A stretch of DNA of 64,000 nt from Datura wrightii (taxonomy: Eukaryota; Streptophyta; Magnoliopsida; Solanales; Solanaceae): contig JASDFA010000019.1 in the NCBI GenBank assembly GCA_035772735.1, forward strand, positions 89,216,001-89,280,000, read 5' to 3'. Positions 21,761-34,014 of this stretch are shown in pieces (within the stretch, counting starts at the first letter, position 1; every line of letters starts with the position of its first letter). Both the position numbers and the translations under genes were made by a program. The notes under the pieces were generated by a model, which saw nothing but the letters and a program-made list of their open reading frames with translations, was not told the origin of the DNA and did not search any database.

Positions 21761-23500
21761 AATATATTTTATAAATTTTATTTATTTTTTAAATTATTAT
21801 TATTTATTTTTTCACCATAATCTAATTTCATGGTCAATTTTGACTACTTTATTTTCTTTTTTTATATGTTTTTTCTCCGTGTTCATTTTTTTATTTTTCT
21901 ACTCCTTTTTTTCTTTCTCATTTTTTATTTATTCTTTATCATTTCTTTTTTTTTTGTTCATTTTCTTCTTAAATCCTATTATTTTTTATTTATTCACAAT
22001 AATCTAATTTCATACTATTTTTGCTCCTTTTAAACTTTATTTTCTTTTTTTTTGTTTTTTTCTAATTTCATTTATTTGTTTTTTTCTTTCTTCGACATAA
22101 TCTTTTGTCGTTCACTTCTTTTTTTTTTCTAGTGACCTTCATTGAAGTCTATTTTGTCCTTTAGTAAAACATTCCTCACTCCTCCATGACACAATCATAG
22201 TATTTATATACTGACATGGTATTATTAAGGTCTACTTCAGTCCTCAATGTATATTTATATATTGTCATGGTATCATTTAGGTCTACTTCAGCATTTCAGT
22301 GAGACACCCCTCGGTCCTCAAAGATACCATTACACCTATATAATATGGTGGTATTACTAAGGTTTGCTTCAGTACTCAATTAAACCATCACAATATATCT
22401 ATATATTGTCACGGTATCATTAAGGTTCAGTCCTTCAGTGAAACACTCCTCAGTTCTTCAATGAGACACTCCCCAATTCTCTATGATATCATTATAGTAT
22501 ATCTACATACTAGCATGATATCATTAAGGTCTGCTGCGATCTTTCAGTGAGAAATTCCTCAGTCTTCAAATATACCATCACAGTATATCTATATACTATA
22601 ACAGTATCAGTGAGGTATGTTTCAATCCTCGATATCATCATAATATATCTCTATACTGTCATGGTATCATTGAGGTTTGCTTAAGTCCTTTGGTGAGACA
22701 CTCCTCAATTTTCTATGATATCAACACGAATATATTTATATACTAGAATGGTATCACTGAGATTTGCTTCAGTCCTTCGGTGAGATTCTTTAGTCCTCCA
22801 TGATGCCATCACAATTTTTTTATATACTTTCATGGTATTATTGAGGTCTACTTCAGTTCTTTAGTGAGATACTCCTTAGTTCTCTATGATACAATCACAG
22901 TATACTTATATACTGTCATGGTATTATTGAAATCTGTTTCAATGAGACACTTTTCAATCATCTATGATACCCATATGGTATATATATCATATACTAACAT
23001 AATATCATAAATTTAGATTAAAAATATTTCTTTTTTAAAAAAGATAAAATAAAATAAAATAAAACTAACAAGAGAAAAACAAACAAAGGAGCATTAAAAC
23101 TTTTATCTTTGAAAAACCAAAATATAGAAAGGAACAAAAAAATAAAAACAAAATAAACTAACCAAAAAAAAAAAGAATCAAGAGAAGAAAAAGGGAAAAA
23201 GAAAGAAATAAAAAATAAAGAAGTTAGCAAATGACATCTATAAAAAAGGATAAAATGAGATAAAGGAATAAAAATAATAAATGACTAAAAGTCAAACATA
23301 ATAAATACAAGGAAAAAAAAATAAATGGACACAAAAGGACAAAAATAATAAATGAGAAAAAAATAAAAGTAAAAAATAAATAAAAAACAAGAAGAAAGAG
23401 GAAAGAAAGGTGAAAATAATAAATGAGAAAAAGTCAAAATAATAAATAAAAGGACAAAAGAAAGATAATCATCATACAAAAAAAGACATTTAAGTAAATA
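21761..23500. repeat. T-rich block, degenerate minisatellite, A-rich block (possible foldback)
   Basis: Left block (about 21830-22130) is T-rich with pieces such as CTCATTTTTTATTTATT. Right block (about 23030-23480) is A-rich with the reverse-like AAATAATAAATGAGAAAA. Between them lies the minisatellite (22150-22990). The arms are low-complexity, so inverted pairing may be compositional. No coding gene: the short Phe-rich reading frames here are composition artefacts. Confidence 0.45.
22150..22990. repeat. Degenerate minisatellite, units about 50-105 bp
   Basis: At least ten copies of a core resembling TATATACTGTCATGGTATCA, followed by TTGAGGTCTGCTTCAGTCCT and GTGAGACACTCCTCAGT. Cores occur near 22205, 22252, 22338, 22401, 22505, 22582, 22642, 22734, 22821 and 22904. 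Spacing varies because units lost or kept the GTGAGACACTCC segment. Confidence 0.8.
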
Positions 23501-23688
23501 TTTTGAATCAAATGAGTATTGACAAAATTAATTTAAAAGGGAGCAAATCAAGGTAATTAATTTACTTTTATGAGATATTTTTTTTATACTTTCTTCATTT
23601 TTTAGAATGAAGAAAATTTGAATTCCTACTCATATTTGACACATTAAAATATGGATAAAATATTATAAATTTTGTAAAATATGAGTGA

Positions 23689-23936
23689 TGTAGAATAATA
23701 TTAAATAAGATACATTAGACAAGAAATATAGAAAGGGGAAGAGAATTTTCCTTCTATTGAGTGTTTAATCCATGAGCCAAATAGTTTTTTTTATAGTTAC
23801 AAAGATGCATTCTCAGACACAAAAATAAAAAAGAATAATGTTCCATATTGTGTAGATACATCTAATGTAAGCAAATTTATGTATGTAAATTAAATGGACA
23901 ATCCTCTCCTATTCTCATCCATTATATATATAATAC
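23689..23936 (-). repeat. Probable 3' LTR of the split TNT1-like Copia
   Basis: Follows the AAGGGGGAG purine tract on the minus strand and ends in TTCTACA at 23689. No second LTR is in the window, so the limits are estimates. Confidence 0.5.
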
Positions 23937-24169
23937 TCCCCCTTGGATGTCTATAGATAATGTGCATCGTTAAAATCTTACTAAGAGAAAAAATCTGCGA
24001 AAAAAAAAACTCTAATAAAGGAAAACGAGTACACGCATCAAAGAGTACACGCATCTTTAATACCCCTTGAGTGCTGCCTTGTTCAAAATATTACCAGAAA
24101 AAAATCCAATTGGGACAAAAAGAAAAAAAGAGTACAACACATATTTTACTCCCTGTGATAAAAACTTTA

Positions 24170-25610
24170 CTTGATATCTTAGAGACAAGGCATGCCAATC
24201 TTATATCTCAACTTCTGTAATGTTGATGTTAGTAATGCCTTAGTGAATAAATCCGCAAGATTATCACTCGAATGAATCTGTTGAACATCTATCTCACTAT
24301 TTTGTTATGTGCTTTATTCATTCTCTTTTGATGTATCCTCCTTTCAATTGAGCTATACGTGCAATATTATCTTCATACAATACCGTTGTTATCTTTGTTT
24401 TCAAAGAAAGACCATATAATCACAGATCATGTTGAGTTATTGATCTCAATCATACACACTCTCGACTGACTTCATGAATGACTATTATCTCAACATGATT
24501 TGAAGATGTAGCAACTAGAGTTTATTTTTTTGATCACCATGATATAACTATATCTCCACCGGTAAATAGATAGCCTGTTTGAGATCGAGTTCTATGTGGA
24601 TCAGACAAATAACCCGCATTTGCATAACCAATCATTTGTGAATTGAAATGAAATCATTAGAATAAAGTAATCTTATATCGATAGTTCCTCGGAGGTATCT
24701 GAAAATATGCTTATCATCTCAGTATTTTTTTAGTGGCGAGGAGTTGAACCTTGATAATAAGCTCACTACAAAAGTTATATATGATCTTGTATTATTAGAA
24801 AGATACATTAGTGCCCTAATTGCACTATAGTGTTTCATCACCAAGGAGTTCTTCATATTCCTCCTGAGGTCTGAATGGATCTTTATTGATATCAAGTAAT
24901 CTCACAATCATCGAAATGTTCAATGGATGTTCCATATCCATGTAAAACCGCTTTAGCATTTTTTTGATGTATATAGACTTATGGACAAATATTCCACTCT
25001 TTAAATGATCAATCTGTAGGCCAATAAATTTTTTGTCTTCCTAAGAACTTTTATATCAAACTTTTTCTTCAAATATTCTGCTGACTTTGAATGTTATTCA
25101 GGAGTTTCAATGATATTTAAATCATCAATATAAACAACTATGATGACAAATTCAGTTCCAGACCTTTTAACAAAAACACAAAGACAAATAGGATCATTTT
25201 TCTACCTTTCTTTTAGCAAATCCTTGCTAAGACGATTGTACCACACTCTTCCTGATTGTCTCAACCTGTATAAGGATTTCTGAAATTTTATTGAACAAGT
25301 TTCTCGAGAGTCTCTATATGCTTCTGGCATTTTGAGCCCTTCGAAAATCTTTATAAAATTTTCGTTGTCTAGTGAACCATATAAATAGGTTGTGACGACA
25401 TCCATCAAGTGCAGACCAAGTTTTCATGCACCGCTAGACTTATCATATATCTGAAAGCGATTGTATCTACTATGTAAGAATATGTCTCCATATAATCAAC
25501 ACCAGATCTTTATGATAATTCTTGTGCCACAAATTGCGATTTACATCTAACGACTTCATTTTCCTCATTACGTTTTTGCACAAAGACCCATTTGTACCCC
25601 AACTGGCTTT
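24170..25610 (-). pseudogene. TNT1-like Copia RT and RNase H (broken)
   Basis: On the minus strand, 25408-25202 reads MMDVVTTYLYGSLDNENFIK, then a LYRLRQSGRVWYNRLS motif, i.e. the Copia RT fingers/palm (DV.TA(Y/F)L.G and LY.LKQ...W). The YVDD-equivalent near 25140 is degraded. From 25020 to 24850 it reads HLKSGIFVHKSIYIKKMLKR and a MDMEHPLNISMIVR segment. RNase H is decayed and the C-terminal KIGMPCL stretch lies near 24190. The reading direction and the piece at 43410-44225 show both belong to one element. Confidence 0.72.
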
Positions 25611-25615
25611 ACACC
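25611..25615. repeat. Target site duplication ACACC (left)
   Basis: Directly before the chromovirus LTR at 25616; repeated at 43405-43409. Confidence 0.9.
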
Positions 25616-26276
25616 TGTCACGACCCAAACATAGGTCCGGACCGATACATGGGACAAGGAGTCCCGAGAGACTCCAAGTTGACCCAAGGCATGAACATGC
25701 ATCTAACTCGGTCAAACAAAGCAGAAGACTTAACATAATAAGCAAAGCAGAAGTCTAAGCATAACATATAATCCAAAATATACAACACGAGTATGAAGCT
25801 GAATGCAATCTATTGTCTGAAAAGCCTCTAAGTCTGATAAGTTGATGGGACAAGACCCCAACTAACTCTCTAAGTCTAAAACTGAAAATACGCCAACATA
25901 ATTGAATAAAAGAGGGGCCCTCGACAGATGAGGACTCACCAACAGAGACTGATGCAAACTCCAAAAGCTAGCTAGTGGCGGGGCTGAGTCTGAAGATCGG
26001 AGCCTATATTATGAAACGATACAACATAGAGTATGTAGTTAGTACGTGGAATGTACTGAGTATGCAAGGTAAGTAAAATCTCTTAATAAGTAAAAATCAT
26101 TTAAAACGCGCATAATATAAAACATGATCAAAACAAGAGTCTAGGAGTAGGGCTTGCATGCTATTTTTTAAAATCATGATCTGAACATAACATAACATCA
26201 TAACCGAATCGGATGACCCAAAGCTGAAATATGATAATCACAAGTAAAACTGAACATTGGGTCAAACCTACTTTAG

Positions 26277-26344
<68 letters not shown>

Positions 26345-27995
26345 TGAATGATAAACATGCATAACTGAAATTATGAGGAACAATGGGAGACGCGTCTTAT
26401 AACCGACATACCACGATAGAGCTTGCGTGGTCCCAACTATCAGACTTAAGTGAGTAGAGCCGTTCAAAGCCTTTCCAAGGCCAGGGACGAAACCATGATA
26501 TCGATATCAAGCTCAAGGCCCAATCGGGGCAGGGGATAACTTATAAGGGAGGTCCCAAAGTATATATAATATGTAAACCTATGTTGGCGCATAGTTCTGA
26601 GGCATAGGGTTGATCGACCCTTAGCCCACTCAGTGCTAGACACTACTCCCAAAAATATGCATATGCTCTCCATTATTTTTCAATGAAGCAGATCATCGTT
26701 TTTCAATGAAACTGACCATCGTCTAGTAACGAAGCTGAATAATCAAATACATATATGAGGAGCTTTTGCTTAAACCATACCATGAGCTGAATGTAAAAAG
26801 GGAGTCTTAACTCCAAAACCATGTGGTAAGCTTATTCGTGAAATCAATTATCATACTTGAACATATGGGCATTGCCCAATACTTTAATCATGCTTGAAAA
26901 TATTCAATTCATTTGAAAACATGATCATAAACATGGGTAATTTGAAAACATGCTTTTCATCAATAATATCTCATCATACTTGAACATTCATCATAAATCT
27001 CAACTTTCATGCACTTCTCATAAATGAGCATTTAAATTTATAAAGCTTGAAACCATGGTTATAATGGAAAACAATATAAAACTTGCCCATGAATCATAAT
27101 TCAATAATAGGAACATATTTAAATCATACCCATATAGAACATTAGGAATTTCATGCATTGGATTAGAACCCCATAGAATCAACATATGAATTTTTATGAT
27201 TTAGAGAGGGATTGGGAATGGGTGTGCACGAATTCACCCATTTATAACCCTACATACTTGATAGGATGTGATTACACTAATTTCTTAATAGCCCAAAGAG
27301 AATTAAGGAAGAACTTGTAGAGAACCTAAGCTTGATCACCTTCTAAGCCCTCAATCTTGCATGCATGAATGTGAATGAGCCTAGAATGAACATATCCCTC
27401 ATAAAACTGCCTATTTCGAGCTTAAAACAACATAGTTTAGGACTCTAAGACTTAGGAATGATGAAAATACCCTTAATGAAAATTTTGGAAAAAACTGAAC
27501 TACCAGTGACAACGGACGTCAATACGATCCGGTATGAGCTCCTACGGTCCCTTGTTACCTTCTGTTGCTACTCCCTGAATTCAGGTCTCTGATCCCTCAC
27601 CACGACCGGATAGGACGGGTCGTTGCTAGCTCTAACGACTCATTGCTGCCAATCGTCGTCACCACTGCCTTAACCCGGGATCCCTTTAAACGACTGTTGA
27701 CGATGACCCATTGTTACCTGCAATGGGTTGTTCCATGACTCGTCACTTCCTCCTTGACCAAGGACCAGTCTCACCACGACCATCTACAACAACTTGTTAC
27801 ATCGAACAATGGATCATTCCTAGACCCATTACTCCAAACTCCGAACCTGCAGTACCTGACCACGAGTGTCCCAACCGGTCGTTGGAACCTCCAACGACTC
27901 GTACCACGAGTCGTTCTGAGACACATTTTCCAGACTTCTACCACTTTCCATTTTTAAATCCTGGATCTAGTCTTGAGTACTTTTTGGGTATTACA
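25616..27995 (-). repeat. Chromovirus 3' LTR (left copy)
   Basis: 2380 bp, matches 41078-43404. Includes a (TG)n(TA)n microsatellite at 26281-26341 and a GC-rich block of short inverted repeats at about 27500-27910. Confidence 0.92.
26281..26341. repeat. (TG)n(TA)n microsatellite in LTR
   Basis: About 12 TG dinucleotides run into about 17 TA dinucleotides. The other LTR has a much shorter compound TA/CA array at 41742-41766, showing fast repeat change since insertion. Confidence 0.95.
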
Positions 27996-28238
27996 ATATC
28001 TCCCCCTTGAAAACATTTATCCTCGAATGTGGGAAACATACAGAAAATAGAGAAATGCAATCATCATACTCAATTACTAGTCATACAAGCTGAAGACTGA
28101 CGGAATGACTAACTCCGATTTAAGCTACATGACTGAATTGAATTCATGAATCATACATACATTCATTTACATGAAAGAAACTGGGATACATGAACTGAAC
28201 ATGAAATTGAATAGAGTTCTAGGGCAAGACTGATACCT

Positions 28239-30804
28239 CAAACTGGAACTAAGCTGGTAGAGAATAAATGTGGGTATCTAGCCATCATATCGACCTCGAC
28301 TTCCCACATAGCTCCCTCCACAAGCTGATTCCTCCATAAAACTTTAACTGAAGCTACTTCCTTATTTCTTAGCCTTTGAACCTGCTGATCTAGTATTTCC
28401 ACTGGAACCTCCTCATAACTAAGGTTGTCCTTCACACCGACACTGTCCACGGGGATAACTAGAGCTGGGTCACCCAAACACTTCTTTAAGGGCGATACAT
28501 GAAAAACAGGATGCACAGAAGCTAATTCTTAGGGTAACTCTAACTTATAGGCCACCTTGCCCACGCGTCTAACAATCAGGTACGAGCCTACATATCAGGG
28601 GCTGAGTTTCCCCTTCTTTCAGAACCTCATCACTCCCTTCACGGGAGGCATCTTCAGAAACACCCAATAATATACTTCGAACTCAAGTTCCCTCCTCTTT
28701 ACATCGGCATAGGACTTTTGACGACTTTGAGCCATTTTTAACCTATCTCGTATGAGCTGAACCTTTTCTATGGCCTCATGGACTGAATCTGGTCCTATCA
28801 TCGTGGCTTCATCGACTTCAAACCAACCAATAAGTGATTTACATCTCCGCCCATAGAGAGCCTCAAACGGAGCCATCTGAATGCTGGAATGGTAGCTGTT
28901 ATTGTATGCAAACTCGATAAGAGGCAAATGGTCATCCTAACTACCATGAAGTCAATTACACATACTCTCAATATGTCCTCGAGAGTCTGAATTGTCCACT
29001 CCGCCTGACCATCCGTTTGTGGGTGAAATGTTGTACTGAGCTTAACATGAGTACCAAGTACTTTTTTGAAATGACCTCCAAAACTAAGAGGTAAATTGAG
29101 TACCTCTATCTAATATGATGGGCAAGGGCACTCCATGCAACTGAACTAGCTCTCAGATGTATAGTTAGGCATAATCCTCCACTAAATCAGTGGTCTCGAT
29201 CGGTAGAAGCGAGCGGTTTTGGTCAACCTGTCTACAACAACCCAAATGGAGTCATATTGCCGATGAGTGCGAGGCAACCCTGTGATAAAGTCCATATTGA
29301 TTTCTTCCCACTTCCATGTAGGAATACTAATATCCTGAAGCACACCTCCCGGTCTCTGATGCTCAACCTTCACCTACAACAGTTTGGGCACTTAGCTACA
29401 AATTTTGCGATGTCTTTCTTCATGCCATTCCACCAATAGACTTCCCGTAATTCACGGTACATCTTGGTGCCACCTGGATGGATTGAATACCTAGAAACGT
29501 GAGCCTCATGCAACATCCGATTTCTCAAATCATCAACATTCGGGACACACAAGTGACCCTGATATCGAAGCACCCCATCTCTCCCTTTGGAGAAGACCTC
29601 TATCTTTTGATTCTGGACGACTTCCTTTAACTTTATTAATATGGGATCCTCGTATTGTCTAGCTTTTACATCAGTTACCAAGGAAGATTCTGATCCATTC
29701 TGAACTATAACACTGCTATCGGTCGAATCAACCAAATAAACTCCCAACCTTGCAAGTCGATGCACATCTTTCACCAACTCCTTCTTTCCTTGATCTACAT
29801 GGGACACACTCTCCATAGAGAGTCTACTAAGTATGTTTGCTACTATGTTAGCCTTGCCCGGATGGTAAAGGACACTCATGTCATAATCCTTAAGTAGCTC
29901 CAACCACCTTCTTTGCCGTAGATTTAGATCCTTCTGGGTAAACACATATTGTAGACTCTTATGGTCCGTAAACACATGTACATGGACCCCATATAAATAA
30001 TGGCTCCATATCTTCAAGGCGAATACCATCGCCGCCAATTCAAGATCATGGGTCGGGTAATTCTTCCTATGAACTTTCAATTGTTTGGAAGCATATGGTA
30101 TAACCTCGTCGTGCTGCATCAACACACAACAAAAAAGCCGATTCTAGAAGCATCGCAATACACCACAAACCCATTGGTACCCTCGAATAGGGTTAACACT
30201 GGTGCTGAGGTAAGCCGCGTCTTCAACTCTTGAAAGCTTCTCTCACAAACCTCCCACCATTAGAACTTCGCTTTCTTTTGGGTCAATTTGGTCAATGGCA
30301 CTGCAATGGACGAAAACCCTCAACGAATCTCCAATAACAACTAGCTAACCCCGAAAAGCTTCGGATATCTGAGGGATTCATCGGTCTAGGCCAATTCTTC
30401 ACAGCTTAGATCTTTTGAGAGTCCACCTGAACACTATTACCAGATACCACATAGCCCAAAAATGCCACAAAGTTCAACCAAAACTTGCATTTGCTGAATT
30501 TAGCATATAGTTGGCGATCCTTGAGAGTTGTAGCACCACCCTCAAATGAGCGGCATGCTCCTCCTAGCTTCGAGAGTATATCAGGATGTCATCAATAAAC
30601 ACAATCGCAAACATATCCAAGTATGGCTTGAAAACCCTATTCATCAAGTCCATAAAAGTTGTAGGAGCATTCATTAGTCCAAAAGACATAGCTATCAAAC
30701 TCATAATGACCATAATGCGTCCTGAAGGATGTCTTCGGGATGTCACTCTCCCGAACCCTAAGCTGATGGTATCCGGATATGAGGTCTATCTTTGAAAAGC
30801 ATTT
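28239..30804 (-). pseudogene. Chromovirus pol: RT (partial), RNase H, integrase, chromodomain-like tail
   Basis: Read on the minus strand from 30804. RT: FSKIDLISGYHQLRVRESDI, then MSFGLMNAPTTFMDLMN and the catalytic FIDDILIYSRS (30590-30564). RNase H: YASKQLKVHRKNYPTHDLEL, VFTDHKSLQYVF and LLKDYDMSVLYHPGKAN from 30110 to about 29850; this part is open from 30125 to 29370. Integrase: HPGGTKMYRELREVYWW with a zinc-binding CPNC (29480-29375), MDFITGLPRTHRQYDS (29295-29250), IEFAYNNSYHSSIQMAPFEA (28920-28860). C-terminus: FHVSPLKKCLGDP, SYEEVPVEILDQQVQRLRNK and VLWRNQLVEGAMWEVE (28500-28270), typical of the Tekay/Del chromodomain end. The RT N-terminus was removed with the nested insertion, and several stops and frame changes occur. 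Confidence 0.85.
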
Positions 30805-32218
30805 TGTTTGGTGGTTTGGAATCCCTACACGAGAGTGCACGTGGTCGAACAAGTAGTAAAATGGCTAGAGTAGCCAAGTACCGATCCCACAGGGACTGGA
30901 CCAAGGTAATAATCGAATCAAGTGTTAATAAACTCTAACTCTAATGATGCAGACAATAGTTTCAAGAAGATTTTGGGAGTTTGTTTTCTAATTTATACTA
31001 ATCTAAAACAAATGTACAAATTGAGTCTGAACTATAGTAATAAGCATGCTGAGGCTAAAATGAACATTCAGGGAAGCAATTTATTGATACAAATTGGTTA
31101 ATCTTTCCTTCGGTTGCTAGTCAAGAATTATTTCCTATGGATTATAACTCTCGTATTTAACCCAACTTAAGAATCACAAACCTTCCACCTACATTTATGT
31201 GATAAGAAGAAATTTATGTTCTAGCCATACGAAACCGATTCCTTAATTGACTAATACGACTTTCAGATATATTTCTATTCTGAAGGTAAATCAATTCTCA
31301 ATTTTCCCAAACCAAGAAGAGATCATATCCTACCAATTCACAACTTTCCAATTTCTTTCTCTTTCGAGCGCAAACCGGATTTTTTAGATATACATTAATA
31401 TTGGCCACACATTAATGCAGTAAGAGCAAGAATTAATAGAACAACCATAGAAGAAAAGATGAAAAACCAAAATGATCAATAATTACATTCCACTACAAAT
31501 GTTCTTAACCTCAGCAAGAAGTGAATTTAGCCACTCATTTGTGGGTTAAACATCGTTAAATGAGTGTAAATCATACAAACAATTGAAATAAAGGAGAAAG
31601 AGATAGAGAAGAACCCTAAGATTTTCGTCCCCTCAACTGCTTGTAACCCACGTCTTTGCTCAACTAAGTCAGAATGATTAAAAATAAACCTAAGTGTGCT
31701 ATTTATACTAGTGAGAATTTTTCCCGAAATAACAAGCAACGTGTCATGGAGTGCATTGCGGAGCACTGCCTCCGTGACACGCCACAGACGCGGACCCTAA
31801 CTGGAATCCGGTAGTCCAGTTAATTGCGCCCAACGTGCCACGACGTGCAACGCGTGGCTTGGCCAACGTGCCACGGCACCAACGCGCACCTTCACTGGAA
31901 CTTGGCCTATTTTAATCATCCGGGGCAGAATGCCTCCGCGAGGGCAGCGTGACACGGCTCCTTCGCGGAGCCCCTTAATTTGCTGCATTTCCTTGGCCTT
32001 TTCCACTGCTCGCTTCCGAGTCCATTCCCGATTTCTCCCAACATGCATCTTAGCTTCCTAAAATTACATTTTTCCTGCAAAACAACACTAATCATGTTGG
32101 TTAGTATAAATTCACATTTTAACTACAAATCACATGAGAATGTACAAGTATAGATAGATAAACAAGACGAAATAAAGCATTTGAGTATCACTTGGGCATA
32201 TAATTCTGCCCAAGATCA
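30805..32218 (-). repeat. Athila-like 3' LTR
   Basis: 1414 bp. On the minus strand starts TGATCTTGGGCAG and ends CCAAACCACCAAACA. It holds a GC-rich block of short inverted repeats at 31735-31975 in otherwise AT-rich DNA. Confidence 0.8.
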
Positions 32219-34014
32219 ATTACCCCACACTTAAAACCTTGTTCCTCCTTGAACAAAAATCTCACATCTCATGCAATTGACACCCAATCATAGCTACTTT
32301 GGCTCGACAATTCAAGCTACGATTATATCGATTATTTACATAGCAAATCATCAAGAAAACATGCATAGTCTCATCAATACAATGACATTCAACACATTAA
32401 GACCTCCTAGACTTAAGAGTCGACTCTCGATCTCGGCAAACTCATGCAAATCAGCCGATCAAGACATCGACACGAAATTAAATCTCTCGTCAAGCATGTG
32501 CCCTCACAACATAAGAGAATTTTCCCCTTTTCAATCATATGATCTCAAAAACATTATATGCAGGGGCATTATTTCGCTCTCTCTCCCAAAGAATTCACAT
32601 GCATCATGTCATGACCCATAAGCTTGCCTCTAGTGTATTACTCCACTAATATAAGGACGAGTGATGTAAGATCATGTAGGACTTAACGGGTTGTAATGTA
32701 AGCTAAGGAACTAGTACATACTGGGCTAACCAATAATAGCAACTAGCACCCTTAAGTGCTTTTCAATACATCCCACCACATTATGGGCATTGTTTCTTCC
32801 TTCATCCTCCCTTTTCTTGAAGTCTTTCTTTATTTTTGTTCCCATTTCTTTAAGCACACTCGACTTAACAACAAAGATTAGTTATACATCTTCATTTCAT
32901 TAAATTCGGCCAGTGCACCTTCGACCTTTTCTTTACTTTCACCACTTCAGCTTTTCCTTTCTTTTTCACACTTTTCACTCCTTGACACTATGGAAAAATT
33001 ATTTTTCTTGAGCGCTTAAGAGTTTTGGATCAAATTCACGGATAATGAAAAGAAGGGGTTAAGCTCAGTTTGTACCTTTTCTACAAAAGAAAAAAAATAG
33101 GCTAAAGGCTCAATGAGCTAACTAGGATGTACATTCAAGGTAGGTACGATAATGGAAAAAAACTTTCGGTTAAATCAAAGAAATGCCTACATCCTTTCCT
33201 ACAATACACATCCTTCATTTCGTTTCGTACACACACCAAGCAAGTTCTAGACACTTCATAATAGCATGGAAGAATCGAAACCTCACCACACACTCATTGC
33301 ACATGCTCAACTCAAGACATATTCACAGACTCTTCAATCAGCTAATTACAAGAATCAAACATTAAGCCTCAATTACGCCGAATCGAACTCTATGGTCTAG
33401 ATATCTCAACATGTTTACAAAGTTGCATGCTTTCATATGAATCACCTTTGCATTCTAAATATCATGTATAACACGCAACAAGAATTCCAAACCATAAAGT
33501 AACGACAGGTTTGGGATACAAACAAACAAAAGAAAAAAATTAAAAAGAACAAAAAATCTACTCCTCTCGACTACATTTTCCTTAAGACGGTCGTCATCCA
33601 TCCATCATAGGGAACGGTCACTATTTACGACTTCGGTTCAATGGGACTATTCTCGGTAAAAGCACCAAAAACAAATGCCGAGAAACCCAATCATAAAAAT
33701 ATTTCAACGAATTTTTTTTTAAAAATATCAATAATTTCGATAAAACAAAAATATTTACACAACCAGCTAACAACAACTCCATACAACACACAACAAATTC
33801 ACATTAATTACAACACCGAATTACAATACAAAACATAAACACCAAAATCATAGGGTCACAATTTTTTTTTCACAGGCATCACAATAAAACATAAACATAA
33901 ACAACAACAAAACAACCAGCACCTAACTAATCCCACCCCACAGTTAAATCGAACACTGTTCCCAGTGTTCACAAAATTCAGCATAGCACAAGAGTAGGTG
34001 GTGAAACCCCCTGA
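32219..34014 (-). other. Non-coding 3' region of the Athila-like element
   Basis: About 1.8 kb between the accessory ORF stop and the 3' LTR. AT-rich without convincing coding signal. Long non-coding tracts near the 3' LTR are usual in Athila/Tat elements. Confidence 0.6.

Larger units (their letters stand above)
23689..25615 (-). mobile_element. TNT1-like Copia, 3' half (left piece of split element)
   Basis: Minus-strand Copia remnant cut at 25615 by the insertion of the chromovirus. Its other half continues at 43410. From right to left it carries RT, RNase H, a purine tract (TCCAAGGGGGAGTATT, near 23950-23932) and a probable 3' LTR (23689-23936). All genes have lesions. Confidence 0.8.

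Noticed and set aside
21830..22033. Phe-rich hydrophobic frame resembling a membrane protein
   Set aside because: Product of T-rich low-complexity DNA; same for the frames at 23018-23230 and 23285-23479.
22150..22990. Possible CRISPR-like array
   Set aside because: Repeats are degenerate, of variable spacing and in a plant genome; a minisatellite explains them.
26161..26358. Frame with Tyr-Ile and Thr-His repeats
   Set aside because: Translation of the (TG)n(TA)n microsatellite.
27711..28010. Overlapping Pro/Thr-rich frames in the LTR
   Set aside because: They fall in the hairpin-rich LTR block; the matching frame in the other LTR (43199-43429) is changed, so it is not a maintained gene.
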